A stretch of DNA of 38,752 bases from Treponema sp. Lineage in GTDB: Bacteria > Spirochaetota > Spirochaetia > Treponematales > Breznakiellaceae. A model generated the notes under the pieces. The model did no database searches, was not told the DNA's origin, and saw only the letters and a list, made by a program, of their open reading frames with translations. A program made the translations under genes and the position numbers. Numbering within the stretch: position 1 is the first letter of the stretch; every line of letters begins with the position of its first letter. The stretch spans positions 1 to 38,752 of the forward strand of contig JAIRRJ010000033.1 in assembly GCA_031256035.1 (NCBI GenBank), read 5' to 3'. Positions 37,611 through 38,752 of this stretch are shown here, piece by piece.

Positions 37611-38752
37611 ATGGGGAATAGGGAATGGATAAAGCTCAGTTTGTTTCTGATTACCGGATTTATGGCATGGGCGCAATCCGATCCCGGGCGGCCTCTGCGC
37701 ACTGTGCAATTGCACTCTGTGCAACAGGAATCTCCGCTGCCAACTGCCAACCATCAACAGCCTGCCAACTATCAACTGCTGACAGCTTCCGCTCTTGAAC
37801 AGGCTCTGACGCAGCAGTACATCGCCCAGTACACAAGCCCTTCAGGAATCGCCTGGCTAAACGCGACGCTTGTTCGGGGGAGCCTCTACCTTCCGTTTAT
37901 AAAAAAAGAAATCGCCGCACGGAAACTGCCGCCCGAATTGGCGTATCTGCCCATAATTGAATCCGGTTTTGTAAGCACTGCAAGAAGCAGATCCGGCGCG
38001 GTGGGGTTATGGCAGTTTATGCTGAACAGCATTTCACCCTTTAACATAAAAGTTAATGATTACATGGACGAACGCCGGGATTTTCAAAAATCCACATGGG
38101 GCGCGCTGCAAAAACTCAATGATAATTACAAGACACTGGGAGACTGGCCGCTTGCGCTGGCGGCATACAATGCAGGTCTTGGAGCTGTAACCAGAACAGT
38201 TCAAAGAACAAAAGTTAATAATTACTGGGAACTGTGCAAAAGAAAAGAACTGCGCCCCGAAACCATTAACTATGTGCCAAAGTTGCTGGCGGTTGCCTAT
38301 GTGCTTTCACAGCCAAGGCGCTTCGGCATTGAGTGGCCGGAAGCCTTTGAGTGGATCGCCATTCCGCTGGAACGGCAGGTTTCACTGGAAATACTAGCCG
38401 CCGAAGCGGATGTAAGCCCGGAACTGCTTAAGGCGCTTAATTCGGAGCTGCTTCAGGGCATCAGCCCTGTTGACAAAAACTACCGGTTAAAAGTACCTGC
38501 GGCACAACTGGCTCAAATAAACGTGGTTTTGGACCGGGAAGACCTGAAGCTGATATATTATCACCGTCATGTGATAAAACATGGGGACACATTATGGGCG
38601 CTTTCGAGGCATTACGGCGTACATCTTGACACCATCACCCAGCATAACCCCGATATAAATAGCAGTTTACTGAAGATAGGAGACACTGTCATTATTCCGG
38701 CATCCGGCCAGATACAGCCCCTGCCTCCCGCAGCTCAGGTGAACATTTCGCG
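37611..38752 (+). CDS. MltD-like lytic transglycosylase with LysM, truncated by the window edge
   Basis: The frame opens with ATG 37611 and runs off the right edge after 380 codons. A short hydrophobic N-terminus (WIKLSLFLITGFMAWAQS) serves as signal peptide. A low-complexity Gln/Asn linker (about 31-55) is encoded by repeated DNA words. The SLT catalytic domain follows, with PIIESGF (catalytic E117), SRSGAVGLWQFM, and LAAYNAGLGAV. A LysM peptidoglycan-binding domain begins near HVIKHGDTLWALSRHYGV and ends IPASG. It cleaves peptidoglycan glycan strands in the periplasm. It is cotranscribed with the upstream TPR lipoprotein. Confidence 0.9.
   Translation, partial: MGNREWIKLSLFLITGFMAWAQSDPGRPLRTVQLHSVQQESPLPTANHQQPANYQLLTASALEQALTQQYIAQYTSPSGIAWLNATLVRGSLYLPFIKKEIAARKLPPELAYLPIIESGFVSTARSRSGAVGLWQFMLNSISPFNIKVNDYMDERRDFQKSTWGALQKLNDNYKTLGDWPLALAAYNAGLGAVTRTVQRTKVNNYWELCKRKELRPETINYVPKLLAVAYVLSQPRRFGIEWPEAFEWIAIPLERQVSLEILAAEADVSPELLKALNSELLQGISPVDKNYRLKVPAAQLAQINVVLDREDLKLIYYHRHVIKHGDTLWALSRHYGVHLDTITQHNPDINSSLLKIGDTVIIPASGQIQPLPPAAQVNIS

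Overview
The window looks like chromosomal DNA of a treponeme (Spirochaetota, Treponemataceae), most like the termite-gut Treponema group. The support is the recurrent lipoprotein signal-peptide style of the MKNTIKLFGIIALAA type, the TIGR03546/TIGR03545 pair, the COG3014/LpoB pair, many TPR lipoproteins, a treponemal-type small exported family, frequent GTG/TTG starts, and dispersed palindromic elements in the intergenic regions. No tRNA, rRNA, CRISPR array or complete insertion sequence was seen. A possible transposase 5' end runs off the left edge.

Layout. (1) 1-3.5 kb: an edge fragment, a DUF6273-type protein, a cyclic-nucleotide-binding regulator and an exported von Willebrand A protein. 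(2) 3.5-8.2 kb: an HD-domain protein, a BtuF/BtuC/BtuD-like (siderophore, heme or cobalamin) ABC importer, and chorismate synthase aroC, all in one direction, ending in a hairpin that overlaps the aroC stop. A DUF6941-type gene converges on it and seems to lack any ATG/GTG/TTG start. (3) 8.7-18.9 kb: the most interesting region, sixteen tightly packed plus-strand genes. They encode a periplasmic DUF2318 protein, a Cys-rich membrane-anchored protein, two paralogous lipoproteins, a treponemal exported protein, an outer-membrane beta-barrel, a FecR-domain protein, two paralogous DUF4418 membrane proteins flanking a FtsX-like permease and its LolD/MacB-type ATPase, a SigI-type sigma factor with its RsgI anti-sigma factor, and three small Cys/Gly-rich exported or membrane proteins. 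A convergent NapH/FtrD-like membrane ferredoxin follows (19-20 kb). (4) 20.1-23.2 kb, minus strand: amidohydrolase, RelE/XRE toxin-antitoxin pair with a palindromic operator, an HExxH protein and rsmE. (5) 23.3-27.8 kb: COG3014 lipoprotein, lpoB-like lipoprotein, and a CHASE2/class III cyclase. (6) 27.8-31.3 kb: uxaC, a solitary CopG-type antitoxin, a 480-bp repeat-dense gap, and a repeat-containing lipoprotein. (7) 31.3 kb to the end: TIGR03546/TIGR03545, TPR lipoproteins, a multi-pass membrane protein and an MltD-like LysM transglycosylase cut by the right edge.

How the genes may work together. DUF2318, DUF4418, a FtsX/MacB-type ABC pair and a FtrD/NapH ferredoxin are partners known around FTR1/P19 (Cj1658-Cj1665, FtrABCD-like) iron uptake. 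Here they occur without FTR1 or P19. They are combined with outer-membrane and FecR components, with a SigI-RsgI switch normally described in Firmicutes, and with proteins carrying vicinal cysteines, including an identical GGSCCD C-terminus on two unrelated proteins. I infer an envelope metal- or thiol-redox-handling system under SigI control. That function is a hypothesis. The gene families are well supported.
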